Shown here: piece after piece, positions 23,564 to 33,948 of the stretch | Position numbering within the stretch: the stretch's first letter is position 1 | How the letters are laid out: each line of letters begins with the position of its first letter | From: Favolaschia claudopus | Lineage: Eukaryota; Basidiomycota; Agaricomycetes; Agaricales; Mycenaceae | Reading direction: 5' to 3' | Length of the DNA: 64,000 bases | NCBI GenBank assembly: GCA_037176885.1 | Contig: JAWWNJ010000005.1 | Coordinates: 2,046,001-2,110,000, forward strand | Notes under the pieces: model-generated | The model's input: only the letters and a program-made list of their open reading frames with translations | What the model was told of the DNA's origin: nothing | The model's database searches: none | Position numbers and translations under genes: made by a program

Positions 23564-24265
23564 ATGGGACGTCGAGCAAAATATCTCTCCCTTGAAGAGA
23601 AAGCGTTGGCGCAGCGGGAACACGATCTCAACTACAGTCGCAGTGTTCAGTGCGTCTTTTCTACCTTTCTAATGCCTCTAATGTGGAATATTCATGACTG
23701 TAGCGGTAAACCAATGCGTTCCGCATACCGAGAGTACGCCCACCGCCGCAAGCAGAGGAAGATTCCTCAAGCAACACCTCTCCTACCCTCACCCACACCC
23801 AGGCAGTTGAGACTATATCTCAGCCCACTTCCCACCCACTCACCACTCTTTGCCGAGGCATTGAGATCCCCTGACGCCCTCGATGAAAGCGACCTCGCCC
23901 GCTGGAAGAAAGAGCCACCATTTGAGAAGGACGACGATCCAACCGACCCGCATTCCTCCCAGTACCTGAAATTTACCAGGTCCCTCATCGAGGTTTTGCA
24001 TGGAGTTCGACTACGCGAGGAAAATCAGCGAGATGCTCAACTACGGAAGGAGTTGCAAGGTGGTGGACGGAAACACGTGCTATTGCAGCTGGAGGAGGAG
24101 GTTTTGGAGAAGTGTGGGGTCTGGCGTCGTGTGGAGGAATTAGAAAAGGGAGGCTTTTACCATCCAGATCACCAGTCTCGAGAATTTGCAATGCTAGAGC
24201 ATTATCTACAGTGGCTAGGACGATCTATATGCTACCTGTACTATCTAAAGTTTGCTGTTTTGTAA
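23564..24265 (+). CDS. KDZ-element accessory protein with basic N-terminus (MGRRAKY type)
   Basis: Two exons, 23564-23649 and 23704-24265, joined by a 54-nt intron, give about 215 residues. The N-terminus MGRRAKYLSLEEKALAQREH followed by AYREYAHRRKQRKI is a short basic, helical segment. I recall similar openings in proteins found beside transposons in agaricomycetes, and a DNA-binding role is an inference from that. The rest is hydrophilic and helical with WKKEPPFEKDDDPTDPHSSQ and a C-terminal EEEVLEKCGVWRRVEELEKG. The start is the first ATG; upstream the frame opens only with TTG. It is transcribed opposite to the other large genes of the element and converges on the transposase gene 300 bp away. 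Confidence 0.6.
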   Translation: MGRRAKYLSLEEKALAQREHDLNYSRSVQCVFSTFLMPLMWNIHDCSGKPMRSAYREYAHRRKQRKIPQATPLLPSPTPRQLRLYLSPLPTHSPLFAEALRSPDALDESDLARWKKEPPFEKDDDPTDPHSSQYLKFTRSLIEVLHGVRLREENQRDAQLRKELQGGGRKHVLLQLEEEVLEKCGVWRRVEELEKGGFYHPDHQSREFAMLEHYLQWLGRSICYLYYLKFAVL

Positions 24266-24564
24266 TGAAAGCTGCTTGATATTTCTTGACAAAATCAGCG
24301 GAGGTCCCCAGCAGAGGCTCTAAACGGTGGCGAAGGTGTAGACGGAGGCTCACGAAGGCGGCGGAGGTCTGCGGCGGAGGTTCACAGAGGTGGCGAAGGT
24401 ATATGCAAAGGCTCCGGCGGAGGGTCGCAGGTTGGCGGCGGAGGTTCACACTAGTAGCAAAGGTGCACACGGAGGCTCCGGCGGAGGTCGCCGAAGGTAC
24501 TTCAAAAACAATCGCAATGTGTAACGGAGATTCATTGTCTACAAAAGGTTTTACTGAAACATAG
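24266..24564. repeat. Non-coding cluster of the GCGGAGG motif
   Basis: Within about 220 bp (24295-24500) the words GCGGAGG, ACGGAGG and GGCGAAGG occur roughly a dozen times with irregular spacing, between the 3' ends of two converging genes. There is no coding potential on either strand here, so the motif is not explained by amino-acid composition. Confidence 0.75.
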
Positions 24565-27500
24565 CTATGTAAATGGGAGTGTAAGAATATGCTTTCGGTA
24601 GACATCCCGTACGAATGGCATATCGGACTCGGTCAGTGCAGTCTCTCGATATCCACACATGAATGCCGCCATAACACTCAGTACCCACAAACCGCAATCA
24701 TAGTCATTGGTCTGCCGAGGAACACCCTGAAACAGCTATATCAATGAATCTATGGCGCCTGGAGATGGACCTACCACTTTGAATAACGGCCGTGCCTCCC
24801 ATTTCTCTTCGGGATCTTCGGTCGTCAGATACAACGGGTGGCGATTGCGATTTGCGAGGGCAACCAGGCGAGTCATTAGGATCATTATATCCTAAAGACA
24901 GATGAGATTAATCTCGATTCATTGAACACTATTAATAATGTTAAACTTACACGAAGATCTTGTCGCCAACCTCCGGCGGATGCAAGGCTGTCAAAGAAAA
25001 GTATCTTCCGCTCGGGCACCAGCACTATGGCAACTACCCAGTGTATATCCGCTGGTCTATGGATAGGGATCAACCAGATTGGTTTGTCCCAGTACTCAGT
25101 GGGCGATACATGCCGCCAGAGATCAGGATCGGAACCCTTATAGTGTACACGGCCCAAGTCGTAGGTGCTGAATAAAGCACAGCGATTGGCGAACGACTCA
25201 GTTGGAGAATACGGAGCGCGGAGGATGTTGTGAAAGGAGGTGGCAATCCCGTTGAGGCCGAATCCATTGAGGCGGCCATTGGGAATACTGAAGGGCCGCA
25301 GATCGTCGGGGGTGATCTCTAGCGGGCGTCTACCCTCCCGAACAACGAAATGGGAAAGAGTTTCGGCTGTCGTTCCCAAGGTAGCGTTGCGTTTAGCGAG
25401 GTCACGGACAAAGGTGCTGTTGGTGGCACTTGGGGACTGGAAATCGGTCAACAGAAGTCCTACTCGCGAAGGCCGAATACTTACCTCGTATTCCCATTTT
25501 ATATCAAGAACTTCTGAGGAGAATTCCACTGCAGACGTCTCCACCTCCTCTTCATCATCGGAGCCATCAAATACTTCCTCAACCAAGATAACCTGCTCCT
25601 CATCCGAGAGTTCCCCAGAATCAAGCTGAGGTTCCAGTGAGTCCATAGCTTCGCCAAACTCAACAAATTCATCCTCAGTTATGGACGCCCGAAGTGTAGA
25701 GCTTGAGGAGCTTGCTGTAGACGCCGCCGCCGAGGCCTTGGACAGCATGACCACCAGGCTTTCGTTTCGAACGCGGGGTGACGCGGCCGTGTTAAATGAG
25801 GTTGCGGGCAGTGGCATTATAGGGACGGGCGGAGGCACCGCAGAGACCGGCGGAGGCACCGCAGAGACCGGCGGAGGCACCGCAGAGACCGGCGGAGGCA
25901 CCGCAGAGACCAGCGGAGGCATCGCAGAGACCGGCGAAGGCGTGACGGAAGGTGTGACATGGTCGGCGAAGGCTACGGCGGAGGGTACAAGAGCGTTTGC
26001 TGATCTCGTTGTCATTCGACCTTGAACGTCCCGATGGCGGAAGCAGGGGGTCCAAGACCTCTCCATGTCCGCGAGGTCCTGCTGTCGCTGTAAGATCAGA
26101 AAAACCAGCGCGGAGTCTGAATTCACGTTAGAAAGATCGTCAACAACATGGGCTGAAACATACCACCCAACGCTTCTTTCGCCTCCGCCGCAATTTTCTT
26201 TTCCTCACACAGCCAGTGCCGCAAGTTGTCACGCTCGAGATTAAGGCGAACCACCTCCTCAGCACATCGATCTATAAGATGAAGGTTGCGAATTCCATCG
26301 CGGACATCTTCGTCGTTGAGCCACCGCGGGATTGGTCCCTCGGATGGTGTGATCCATACGTCCTCATGCAGAGTTGGATCGTTTCGAAGGCCATTGAGCT
26401 GGGTAGAAAGAGGGGAGGGAGATGGGATGGAGCAATTTGGAGGCCGAATTCTCTCGAGCGTCGCACAACATGCATTGAATTTGTTGATAGCTCTCAATAA
26501 CGCCGGTTGGCGTTTGCTGATGGCTTTTCGCGTCTTCTGATGAAGCTTCGTTCCAAGTGGCTCTCTCCTCCCTGATACCGCGCGGTCAAGCGTCTCCCAT
26601 TCCATAAAAGACCCCGTCGCACGTTTCCGAATGTTGATCTTCAAGTCCCGCATCACAAGCAAGGTTCGAGTGAACTCCAGAGGGAGACCGCGGAGCTCTG
26701 GGTAGGTGTCCTGGATATTGAGTGATGTATAGAGTGCCTCCGCCTCCGTGCTAAGCTTCTCGTGTGTCAGCTCAAGCCCACGAAGGATGGCCAGAGACGA
26801 CGCAGGCGCCTTTGCATTCTTGAGAGTTGCTTTAGCCTCTTCGATGGCGTTCTCAACGGCGTCGATCTGCGTCTGGAGCATAAGAACTTTGTCGAGTTCA
26901 CGGCGGAGGCGGCGCGGAGCATCTGCAAAAAAAAAAATCAGAATCAGAGAAAGTAGATAGTAGATAGTAAACGTACGAGCACGGAGAGAAGTCTGAGCTT
27001 CCTTCTGTGCAGCCCATTCAGCGCGAAGAACCCTCTCCGTCACCCGACAATCGTGAAGGATCTTCGCAGCAGCACGATGTTTAGGCATAACATTATTCTG
27101 CTGCTGGCGAGTAATCCAAGTGCCGAGGGAGGCACGGCCTTCTTCCCCCACAAACGCGGCATATTCATCAATCATCCAGATGCGGCGCGAGCTCTGTAAG
27201 ACAGATGATCAGCAGGGCAGAAAAAGAGGAGGCTGAAACATACCCATTGTGTCCGTGTTAACGGTATGAGTTTGCGTGTCCGTGACCAAAACCGTTCGAC
27301 ACTTTCGTGATCCGCAAGCCCCATCCCCGTGCAGAACTTGGGGTTGTAGACTAGCTGGCATGCCCATTGATGCCCATACGCGTGCATCCCGTTGATGACA
27401 AAACCTACGCGCTGGCGGAGGCCTTCGGAGAGAATTGGATACTTGGCGGAGGGTGAGGCGCAGGACGGAACGGAGGCAGAATCGACATACCAAATTGAAA

Positions 27501-29507
27501 CTGTGGTCCGTGACACAGGCAACATCGTAGGCCTGTTTGACCGTTGCTTTCGGAGGGAGCAAACTGAAAAGCTCCTCCAGCATAGCAACAATATAACGCT
27601 GCTGCTCTCCCGGGGTGTCTATATTGCAGAGGAAGATGGGTTGCCCGTGGCGGCAAGTCATGACAAAGACCCCACTGGCATCGTAGCGATCGGGGTTGGC
27701 CTTACGCTTCTTCTCGTTTGCCGCGTCCCAGGACTCCTCGCAAGAATCAATGACTTCCTGTGCGATTGAACGTTTTGGATTAGCGTTTGGCTTCTTCCTT
27801 GCTTTGTCTACCCTTCGGCCAGCAGCATCAACCTTGGCCTTGGAAAGAAAATGCTTCGGTGTATGGGAAATTGGGCCATCGCCGGCGTTCTTCCAATGTC
27901 GATAGCTAAAGCATCCATCGCCACCTATTTGCACGTCGCCGCCCCTACAGGGAACATGTTAGCCACAATACAATCAAAGTAATAGAAGACAAAATTACTC
28001 GTCTAAAGATCTCCCCCACTCAGTGAGACCGAAGCACGCTGGGCATCGTTCGCGTAAGATTCGATCTGCCAGTCCGGGGAAAAGCTGGGGCGTGGAACGT
28101 GTGGCGGAGGCACCGGCGGTGGGTTCGGGGGGTAGAGCGGAGGCATTGGCGGGGGTTTCAGAAGGTGCGTCGGAGGCATTGGCCGGGGTTTCAGAAGGTG
28201 CGGCGGAGGCATTGGCGTTGGGTTCGGGGGGTAGAGCGGAGGCATTGGCCGGGGTTTCAGAAGGTGCGGCGGAGGCGTTGGGTTCGGACACGAGTTCGGG
28301 GGGTGGAGCGGAGGCGTTGGCGGGGGTATTGGCAGGGGTTTCGAAAGGTGCGGCGGAGTCATTGGCGTTGGGTTCGGGGGGTGGAGCGGAGGCATTGGCG
28401 GGGGGTTCAGCGGAGGCATTGGCGGGGGGTTCGGAAAGTGTGGCGGCGGCGAGCCGCACCTCTGCCCGTAGAAGTTCCGCTTCCACCTTCCTCTCCACCA
28501 GAGCCCGAAGATTGGATGACCATTGGACGGCCTGGATGAGCGATCGTCGGAAGGGATCCCGCGCAACGTCAACGTCGCCATGTAGCGGCTGGTTTGTGGA
28601 GTTAATTGAGAGATTTCGCATTGGAAAGGACACTCACCCTGTCCACGACCACCCTAAATCCCCGCCTTTCGTACACTGTATGAAGCGCAGCCGCAAGTGC
28701 GGTAACAGCATCACAAGAGCGCTCGAAAAGAGCCCGGTAGGAGTCAAGTAAATCGAAGGCAACCCCGGTCTGGGGCTTGGTTGGAGAAGCAGGGAAGACT
28801 CCGTGCTCAATAAGAAGGATGGCAGCCGACTTGCAGCTGCAGGTCCTAATTGTGACGTGCTGGATGTCTAGGGATAGGTGAGTGAATGAGCTGGCAGCCA
28901 GAAACCACCACATACGCGTTGAATACAAACACCGAACCCTGGAAACGATTTCCTTGCACGACGACATCATCGTACAATGATATACGAGCTCCGAAGGGAT
29001 GAAATCGCGTGGGCGGCCGTGTGTATCGCGGTAATACTGAATCCAGGGAATCTCCAGCAGAGGTAAGAGCATGTTCCAGGCAACATTCAATCGCTGATGA
29101 GCGGCATCGCCGGCAGGCTGTCGGATTAAGGGAGGTGGAGGTGGTGGGGGTGGGCGAGGCACGGAGGAGGGAGTGGGAGCAGGTTCCTCCTCAATCCACT
29201 GATCCATAGTCACGTCCATATTCGCGTCCGAGCTGTCGACGATGTCCATCGAGTGGCTTGAAGAAGGTAGAGCCATAGGAGGAAGAGGTGGAGGCGCGTT
29301 GGGAGGGGCTTCCCCCCGCAAAAGCGCACCGACGAGCTGAAAAGCGGAGGCAGCGGCAGAGGCCTGGTGAGTGTGTCCCAGGCCTTTTACTACCCCCCTC
29401 CGACGACGAACGCGACCATTCTTGATAGGACTCGTGTAGTGTAGACCAGGACCAGCCGTGGTCGCCTTCTGGCTCGCGCGCGTCGAGTGTTTTGGCTGTT
29501 TTGGCAT
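24565..29507 (-). CDS. KDZ transposase fused to a C-terminal Ulp1-type (C48) cysteine protease
   Basis: Eleven exons on the minus strand: 29507-28916, 28867-28638, 28588-27999, 27944-27491, 27441-27244, 27193-26977, 26922-26164, 26116-25485, 25436-24951, 24891-24775 and 24726-24565. They total 4,437 nt, so 1,478 residues with no stop. Residues about 190-270 carry the cysteine cluster typical of KDZ proteins (VRCLYS, TCSCKS, EHGVFPASP). About 300-460 is an Ala/Pro/Asn repeat. About 460-780 is the RNase-H-like transposase core: CPACF, GGDGCFSYRH, VFVMTCRHGQ, AYDVACVTDH, GMHAYGHQWACQLVYNP, HESVERFWSR; likely catalytic residues are the Asp of GGDG, the Asp of YDVAC and the Glu of VERFW. A VPPPVSA repeat follows. 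The protease has His in DIHWVVAIV, Asp in FFDSLA, and Gln and Cys in RQTNDYDCGLWV. Fusion depends on the 47-nt intron at 26163-26117. Confidence 0.88.
25826..25935. repeat. 21-bp tandem repeat in the transposase-protease linker
   Basis: About five copies of CGGCGGAGGCACCGCAGAGA plus one base. On the coding strand they give the heptapeptide VSAVPPP in series, between the KDZ and Ulp1 domains. Each copy contains the element-wide GCGGAGG word. Confidence 0.9.
28100..28450. repeat. Minisatellite in the N-terminal region of the transposase
   Basis: Irregular tandem repeat built from GCGGAGGCATTGGC and GGGGTTTCAGAAGGTGC blocks. It encodes ETPANAS and PPEPNANAS type repeats between the cysteine cluster and the catalytic core. 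Reading frame is kept throughout exon 3. Confidence 0.85.
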
Positions 29508-29595
29508 GGCAGAGGAGGCTAAGCGAAGGTCACGCGTTTGCAGCCGAATTTGGAAGTCACAGTGGTACAGTAGTATCCAAATTGGGCGAAGATGG

Positions 29596-29710
29596 AGTAA
29601 TACATGACTAAATCTACCGCGGAGGCAGACCCCTCTGAGGGGGGTTTAATCGACCATAGAAAGGGACCTCCGAGGTCCCTTACGGCACCAAAAGGTGGGT
29701 GCCTGAGGTG
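29596..29710 (-). repeat. Right terminal inverted repeat of the KDZ element
   Basis: Reverse complement matches 11097-11211 with only scattered differences. It includes the hairpin AAGGGACC, five-base loop, GGTCCCTT. It lies about 90 bp upstream of the transposase start codon and so probably contains its promoter. Confidence 0.93.
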
Positions 29711-29718
29711 CACCGCCT
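29711..29718. repeat. Right 8-bp target-site duplication of the KDZ element
   Basis: CACCGCCT, identical to 11089-11096. Confidence 0.9.
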
Positions 29719-30119
29719 CCGCAGTACATCATGATGAGTGAGTCAAAGCGACAGCGTGGAACGGTGGCAGTGTCGCCTTCTTGTCGTGACTCACGACACT
29801 GACATAATGAAATTTTCTCTCTTTTCTTGCGAATCCCGGTTGTCACCTACGAAGTCTCAAGATGTTCCAAGAAGCAATGAATTCTACCGCATTTTCAATG
29901 TGCACGGACACGCCTATCTTCAACTCCAGGCTCCAGCGGCCAGCCAGTGAGACTAAGCACAATGTAGCCCCCAATGTCGTGTCTCGAGGTCTGACGACTT
30001 GAGTCTTGAGCGGGTCGTGGCCTGTCGAGTCGTGGCGTTCTGCCTCAATTTGTCGGGCAATTCAAGGACAACTCAAGTCGTCTGTGAGAAGGCTGATTTT
30101 GTAGATGAATCAGTGATTG
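29719..30119. other. Intergenic, 5' flank of the membrane-protein gene
   Basis: Once joined to the sequence left of 11089 this would be the pre-insertion intergenic region shared with the ABC transporter. No ORF or RNA recognised. Confidence 0.5.
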
Positions 30120-31282
30120 ATGGAGAGCATGCTCCGGATTGGCAGAATGCCCTTGTTCGCCTTCCTCCATCTTCTAGCACTGTTCCCTGCCATACAGTGC
30201 TCGCTGCGGAACATCACCATCGACGATGCGGACCCGATGATCTCGTACTCATCGGGATGGGCAGGCGACAGCAGTCATCTCAGTTCATTGGATTACGGGG
30301 GAAGTCTTGCGAGGAATCAAAACGAGCCTGGTTGGGCGGAATTCACCTTCACTGGTACGTGTCCCGGCGAAACTTTCATCATTTGCAATTGTTCATCAAA
30401 CGATTTTGTCAGGCGTAGCTGTATACTATCTCGCTCCTCGATGGCCGTACTTTGTGAGCACCCGCGTCGGCTTGAATGGTCAAGCTCCAGATCTCGTGAA
30501 TTTGACGGATCCCGATGCACCGACCAAGCCATGGGGTGCACGCGAGACGGCAAAGTATTCCGTTTTGTGGTCGGCCAAGAACCTTGATAACACGCAACAT
30601 ACTGTACGAGTGAGTTTCGGAAACTTCATAGTGGTTGACGGATTCATGTGCGTCTTCTTTCAATTCCACGACGAGACGCTCACTAATGGGTGTACTTACT
30701 TTCAGCTACACTGTAGACGACGCTGCCTCGACGTCATCAAACAGTCCATCCTCTTCCCTGTCCTCCTCTGCTTCTCCGTCTCCCTCTGCTTCTTTGCAGC
30801 CTGCAGCAGAAGGGACTTCCGCTTCCAAACACAACGCGTTAACTATCGGGCTAGCCACTGCCTTCGCCATTGCCGGCGTTCTGGCGATTCTGCTTGCCGG
30901 CGCACTGTACCGGCGGCGGCGACGCAGAAAAGCGCGCGAGTCTCGACGGATTAACGATCTAGGACCTTCACAACCTGTTTATACGTCCGCCGCCTCTCCA
31001 GCAATGTCGCAGCCAATCTCTTCTCTCATTCCCCGACCCTTCCCCATCAGCAGCGAAACATTCACTCCTTCGGCTCACGAAGTCTCGCAAAATCGGTCGG
31101 ACTCGAAACATTCTGGACCTCAGATCGCGGAGCCTCAGATGAGAGGTGTACAGAACGAGTCTGCTGTACCCAGTGCTTCTGCGGGATCGGGGGCTCTCGC
31201 CGCCCCGTCAATAATCGGTAGGGAGACAATGTCGGGCAGTGTTCGCACGTCCTCGCCGCCCCCGTATTCCGAACGACATTAG
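30120..31282 (+). CDS. Secreted-ectodomain single-pass membrane protein
   Basis: Three exons, 30120-30354, 30413-30647 and 30706-31282, total 1,047 nt and give 348 residues. An N-terminal signal peptide (LFAFLHLLALFPAIQCS) leads into a compact ectodomain of about 160 residues (DDADPMISYSSGWAG; VAVYYLAPRWPYFVST). A Ser/Pro-rich stalk, a transmembrane helix (GLATAFAIAGVLAILLAGAL) and a basic stop-transfer YRRRRRRKARESRR follow. The cytoplasmic tail is Ser/Pro-rich and ends TSSPPPYSERH. This architecture is very common in agaricomycetes and sits at the cell surface; the function is unknown. The start is the first ATG after an in-frame TTG. Confidence 0.85.
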
Positions 31283-31395
31283 ATATCGACTGTGTTGTTC
31301 CCGTAATTCCATAACATTGTTGTATCTGCACAATGTGTCTTGGACATAACTCCTAAGTTTATAATCCTATCGACCTTCTTCTGGCGCCACCACGG

Positions 31396-32297
31396 CTACG
31401 AAAGGAAAGTTGAGTAAGAGACATTTTCTGTTGAAAGAAACACCAAACCTCTGGATCTACGCTTTTCGACCATACTCTCTGCTCTACGCCAATAATCGCA
31501 TCTACCCCACGCTCCTTCGATCCAGTCGAGCCGGAACTCCTGACACGACACGGAACAAAGTCGCGGATCTGCAGTATCCGACGGTTGGAACATATCCTCG
31601 TTGTCTTCTTCCGTTGAAACGACGACAAGCAGCTCGAGAGAGGCACAAGTGTCAAATACCATGTCCACCATGTCAGAATCGTAGAAGTCGCTGAGAGAAA
31701 GATGAGTCAAGGATGGCAGCATGCCGAAGAACGGCCACAGCGGCTCAGGGATGTCGCTGAACACGTCGAGATGGGTGAGGTTTTTGAACGCAAGATCATC
31801 TACGGGGGGGATTTGGAAATTCTCCGGACCACCAAAAAGGGAGTAGAGGTTGATGGAGAGACATTTGAGGCTTGTGAGGTTTCGCAGCAGCGGGAGCATT
31901 GCCGGGTAGGTGTCTCCCGTCCATAGAGCAAGATCGCGGATATTGGTGCATATGGAGAGGATGCGAGTGACTTCGTCGCGGGAGGTTGAGCTGGAAAGGG
32001 CTAGGTGGCGGACGTGTGCTTGAAGAAATTCTGGGGACTTGTATTCAAGCATCTTAATCAAGAGCTGCGTTTCGCCGCCGTCACAGAGGACGACGTGGTA
32101 TAGTTGGGGCTCTATCCTATATTTATAGTTGATCAGTAAATTGGTGAATTGACAGTTGGATGGTAATACCATATACAAACTCTTTTCGCGACTAAGATTA
32201 GAGTTTGGATCATGCTGGGATACAGCCAAGCTGCTAGCTCGAATATGACCCTCTCCAGCTCGGGAGGAAGGTTGATGAGTGTTTCTTCTTCCGTCAT
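31396..32297 (-). CDS. F-box/LRR-like protein of agaricomycete type
   Basis: Two exons, 32297-32170 and 32116-31396, total 849 nt and give 282 residues. The N-terminus TEEETLINLPPELERVIFEL is F-box-like, followed by WIEPQLYHVVL. The remainder has leucine-rich repeat-like segments spaced by about 25-30 residues (HVRHLALSSS, NIRDLALWTG, SLKCLSINLY, NLTHLDVFSD, SLTHLSLSDF). Such proteins are expanded in mushrooms and are usually taken as substrate adaptors of SCF ubiquitin ligases. No Skp1-binding residue can be verified by eye, so the assignment is by pattern only. Confidence 0.75.
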
Positions 32298-32578
32298 TAT
32301 GAAGCCGTCGAGCTTAGTGAGCTAGCTTGCACAAGAAACATGGAACTCGCGTTATGGTAGGGGTCAGCCTGACTCAGAAAGCAATGACAGTATCGCCAAA
32401 TAAACAAGTTGCCGTAAATGCCGAGTCCGATAAATTTTGGATTGAGAGTTTGTTGAGTGTGGGCCAAAAAAATTGCTTATACTATAGACAAGACATACAG
32501 GACGTATCATAGCTATGCGAGAGCGAGTATTGTGAAATTATAGACAAGGAATAATCAGAGTCACGATTGATGCAAATA

Positions 32579-33327
32579 TCAGAGCTTCTTTTTCTTGCTC
32601 AAGCTACCGCTTTCCGACGCGACGTCAAGCTGAGCATCGTTCGCGCTACGCTTGAGTGCTTGGCTCGTTCCGAGAGGCGCAGGCGCCGGAGAAGTCGCAG
32701 GAGCCTTGGAGCTACCAGCTGCCGCATTCCTGGTAGAGCCAGCCGCCAGTGCCTTGGACGGATTCTTCGCAAGATACGCTTGTTGAGCCTGTGGCGAGAC
32801 GGTGACAGAGCTGTATATCATGAGCTGAGAGACGCGTTAGGTGTTTCGCTGAGGCGATAGAAGACGAAGGCCGAACCGATTTACGCGACTTGTTAATCTT
32901 GTCCTGTTCCTCGCGCGTAATTTTTCTCTGCGACGCCCTGAAGGACCGGAAGATAAGGAAGAGAGACGAAAAGAAAACGCAATAGACGTACGTGCAGCCA
33001 TGCTCCTTCACGAACTTATTGAATTCTTTCTTCATGTCCGGAACCAGGTGGAATTTGATGATTTCCTCCTTGACCGGTCCGGCACTCGTGTCGACCGAGG
33101 CAAGATGCTGGAGGAATGTTGTCTTGGCCTAGGCCAGGTCAGCGAGATACGCGTTGAGAGTTGTTTCGAGGACTTACCGTGTCTAGGGCTCTATATGCGC
33201 GGTCGGACACAGGCGCAAATGAAGAACGGCCAATTGGATCATCGTAACGGTCAAAGCCATACGGGTCGCGACCGAAGAGACCATAGGGATCAAGCCAATC
33301 GTTGTAAGCGCGTCCACCGCGAAACAT
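32579..33327 (-). CDS. Hypothetical fungal protein with basic, nuclear-type C-terminus
   Basis: Exons 33327-33178, 33128-32992 and 32937-32885 splice cleanly and read MFRGGRAYNDWLDPYGLFGR, then VKEEIIKFHLVPDMKKEFNK and ASQRKITREEQDKINKS. The last exon most likely begins near 32824 and reads SSVTVSPQAQQAYLAKNP to a C-terminal LSKKKKL. The phase of the final junction does not fit the obvious splice sites, so that intron boundary is uncertain, or the gene carries a frameshift. Length is about 200 residues. I do not recognise a family. The lysine-rich C-terminus resembles a nuclear localisation signal. Confidence 0.55.
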
Positions 33328-33948
33328 GTTGAACTGCAGTAGTTGTGAATCTTGTGATGCGTAGCTGGGAGATGAGAGCAGAAGACAAAGACGAGACGCG
33401 TGATGTCACGCGCTGGGTCACAAGATATGCGCCATCAGTTTCCCAGCACGTGGGAATGTTGATCGAATCCCGCCTTGGCTTGAATCTTCCACCAAGGCTT
33501 CCACCCTCGAGATGGCTCAGTCGACGAAATCCATCAATATCTATGTCCAGTTCTTCCGCCTGAAACGGAAAACATCACGGATTTACCTTGGATTTACCCC
33601 GGTTCAGACCGATTTGCGATGATTTCGAGTAATGTAGTCTTTCTTAACTTGAAGTCCTTTACCCACTGGATTTTCTCACAGTTACATCGTTTCAAAGCTC
33701 TTTCGATGATTTGGCTATCATCAAACCACCTTTGTGTTCAACTTGCCCCAATTTCTGTGATCGCTGAACGCGTTGATCTGAGTCCTGTGGAAGAAGATGT
33801 TGCTCAGCTATCAAGCGCGCTGCCAGTATCCAACAAACTCACGATGGTCATCAGTCTTCGGGCTCAATCATCCCCGAGGCCGTGGTACTCTATCCCACGC
33901 AACACACGAAACCCTTCACTTCTCCTCACCCCTCAAGACTGTCGTATC
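33328..33948. other. Intergenic between divergent genes
   Basis: Serves as upstream region for the genes on either side. No convincing ORF; the frames at 33345 and 33619 lack any motif. Confidence 0.5.

Larger units (their letters stand above)
11097..29710. mobile_element. KDZ-superfamily DNA transposon, 18,614 bp, with cargo
   Basis: A cut-and-paste type element delimited by near-identical 115-bp terminal inverted repeats beginning CACCTAAGGCACC (left) and CACCTCAGGCACC (right, on the other strand). It is flanked by the perfect 8-bp direct repeat CACCGCCT. It encodes a KDZ (Kyakuja-Dileera-Zisupton) transposase continuous with a Ulp1 protease at its right end, unknown ORFs at 11590, 21080 and 23564, and a decayed ArfGAP gene copy at 16030-16974. 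Intact TIRs, intact target duplication and an uninterrupted transposase frame suggest recent insertion and possible activity. The 8-bp duplication fits what I recall for Zisupton-like elements, which is background knowledge rather than something shown here. Confidence 0.93.

Noticed and set aside
24885..26126. Separate gene for the Ulp1 protease starting at 26126
   Set aside because: The initiating codon would be GTG, inside what reads as a normal 47-nt intron. Splicing the intron keeps the transposase and protease in one frame.
11097..29710. CRISPR, riboswitch or bacterial-type operon features
   Set aside because: The window is clearly eukaryotic, with spliced genes throughout. The repeats present are tandem, inverted or dispersed and not spacer-separated arrays.
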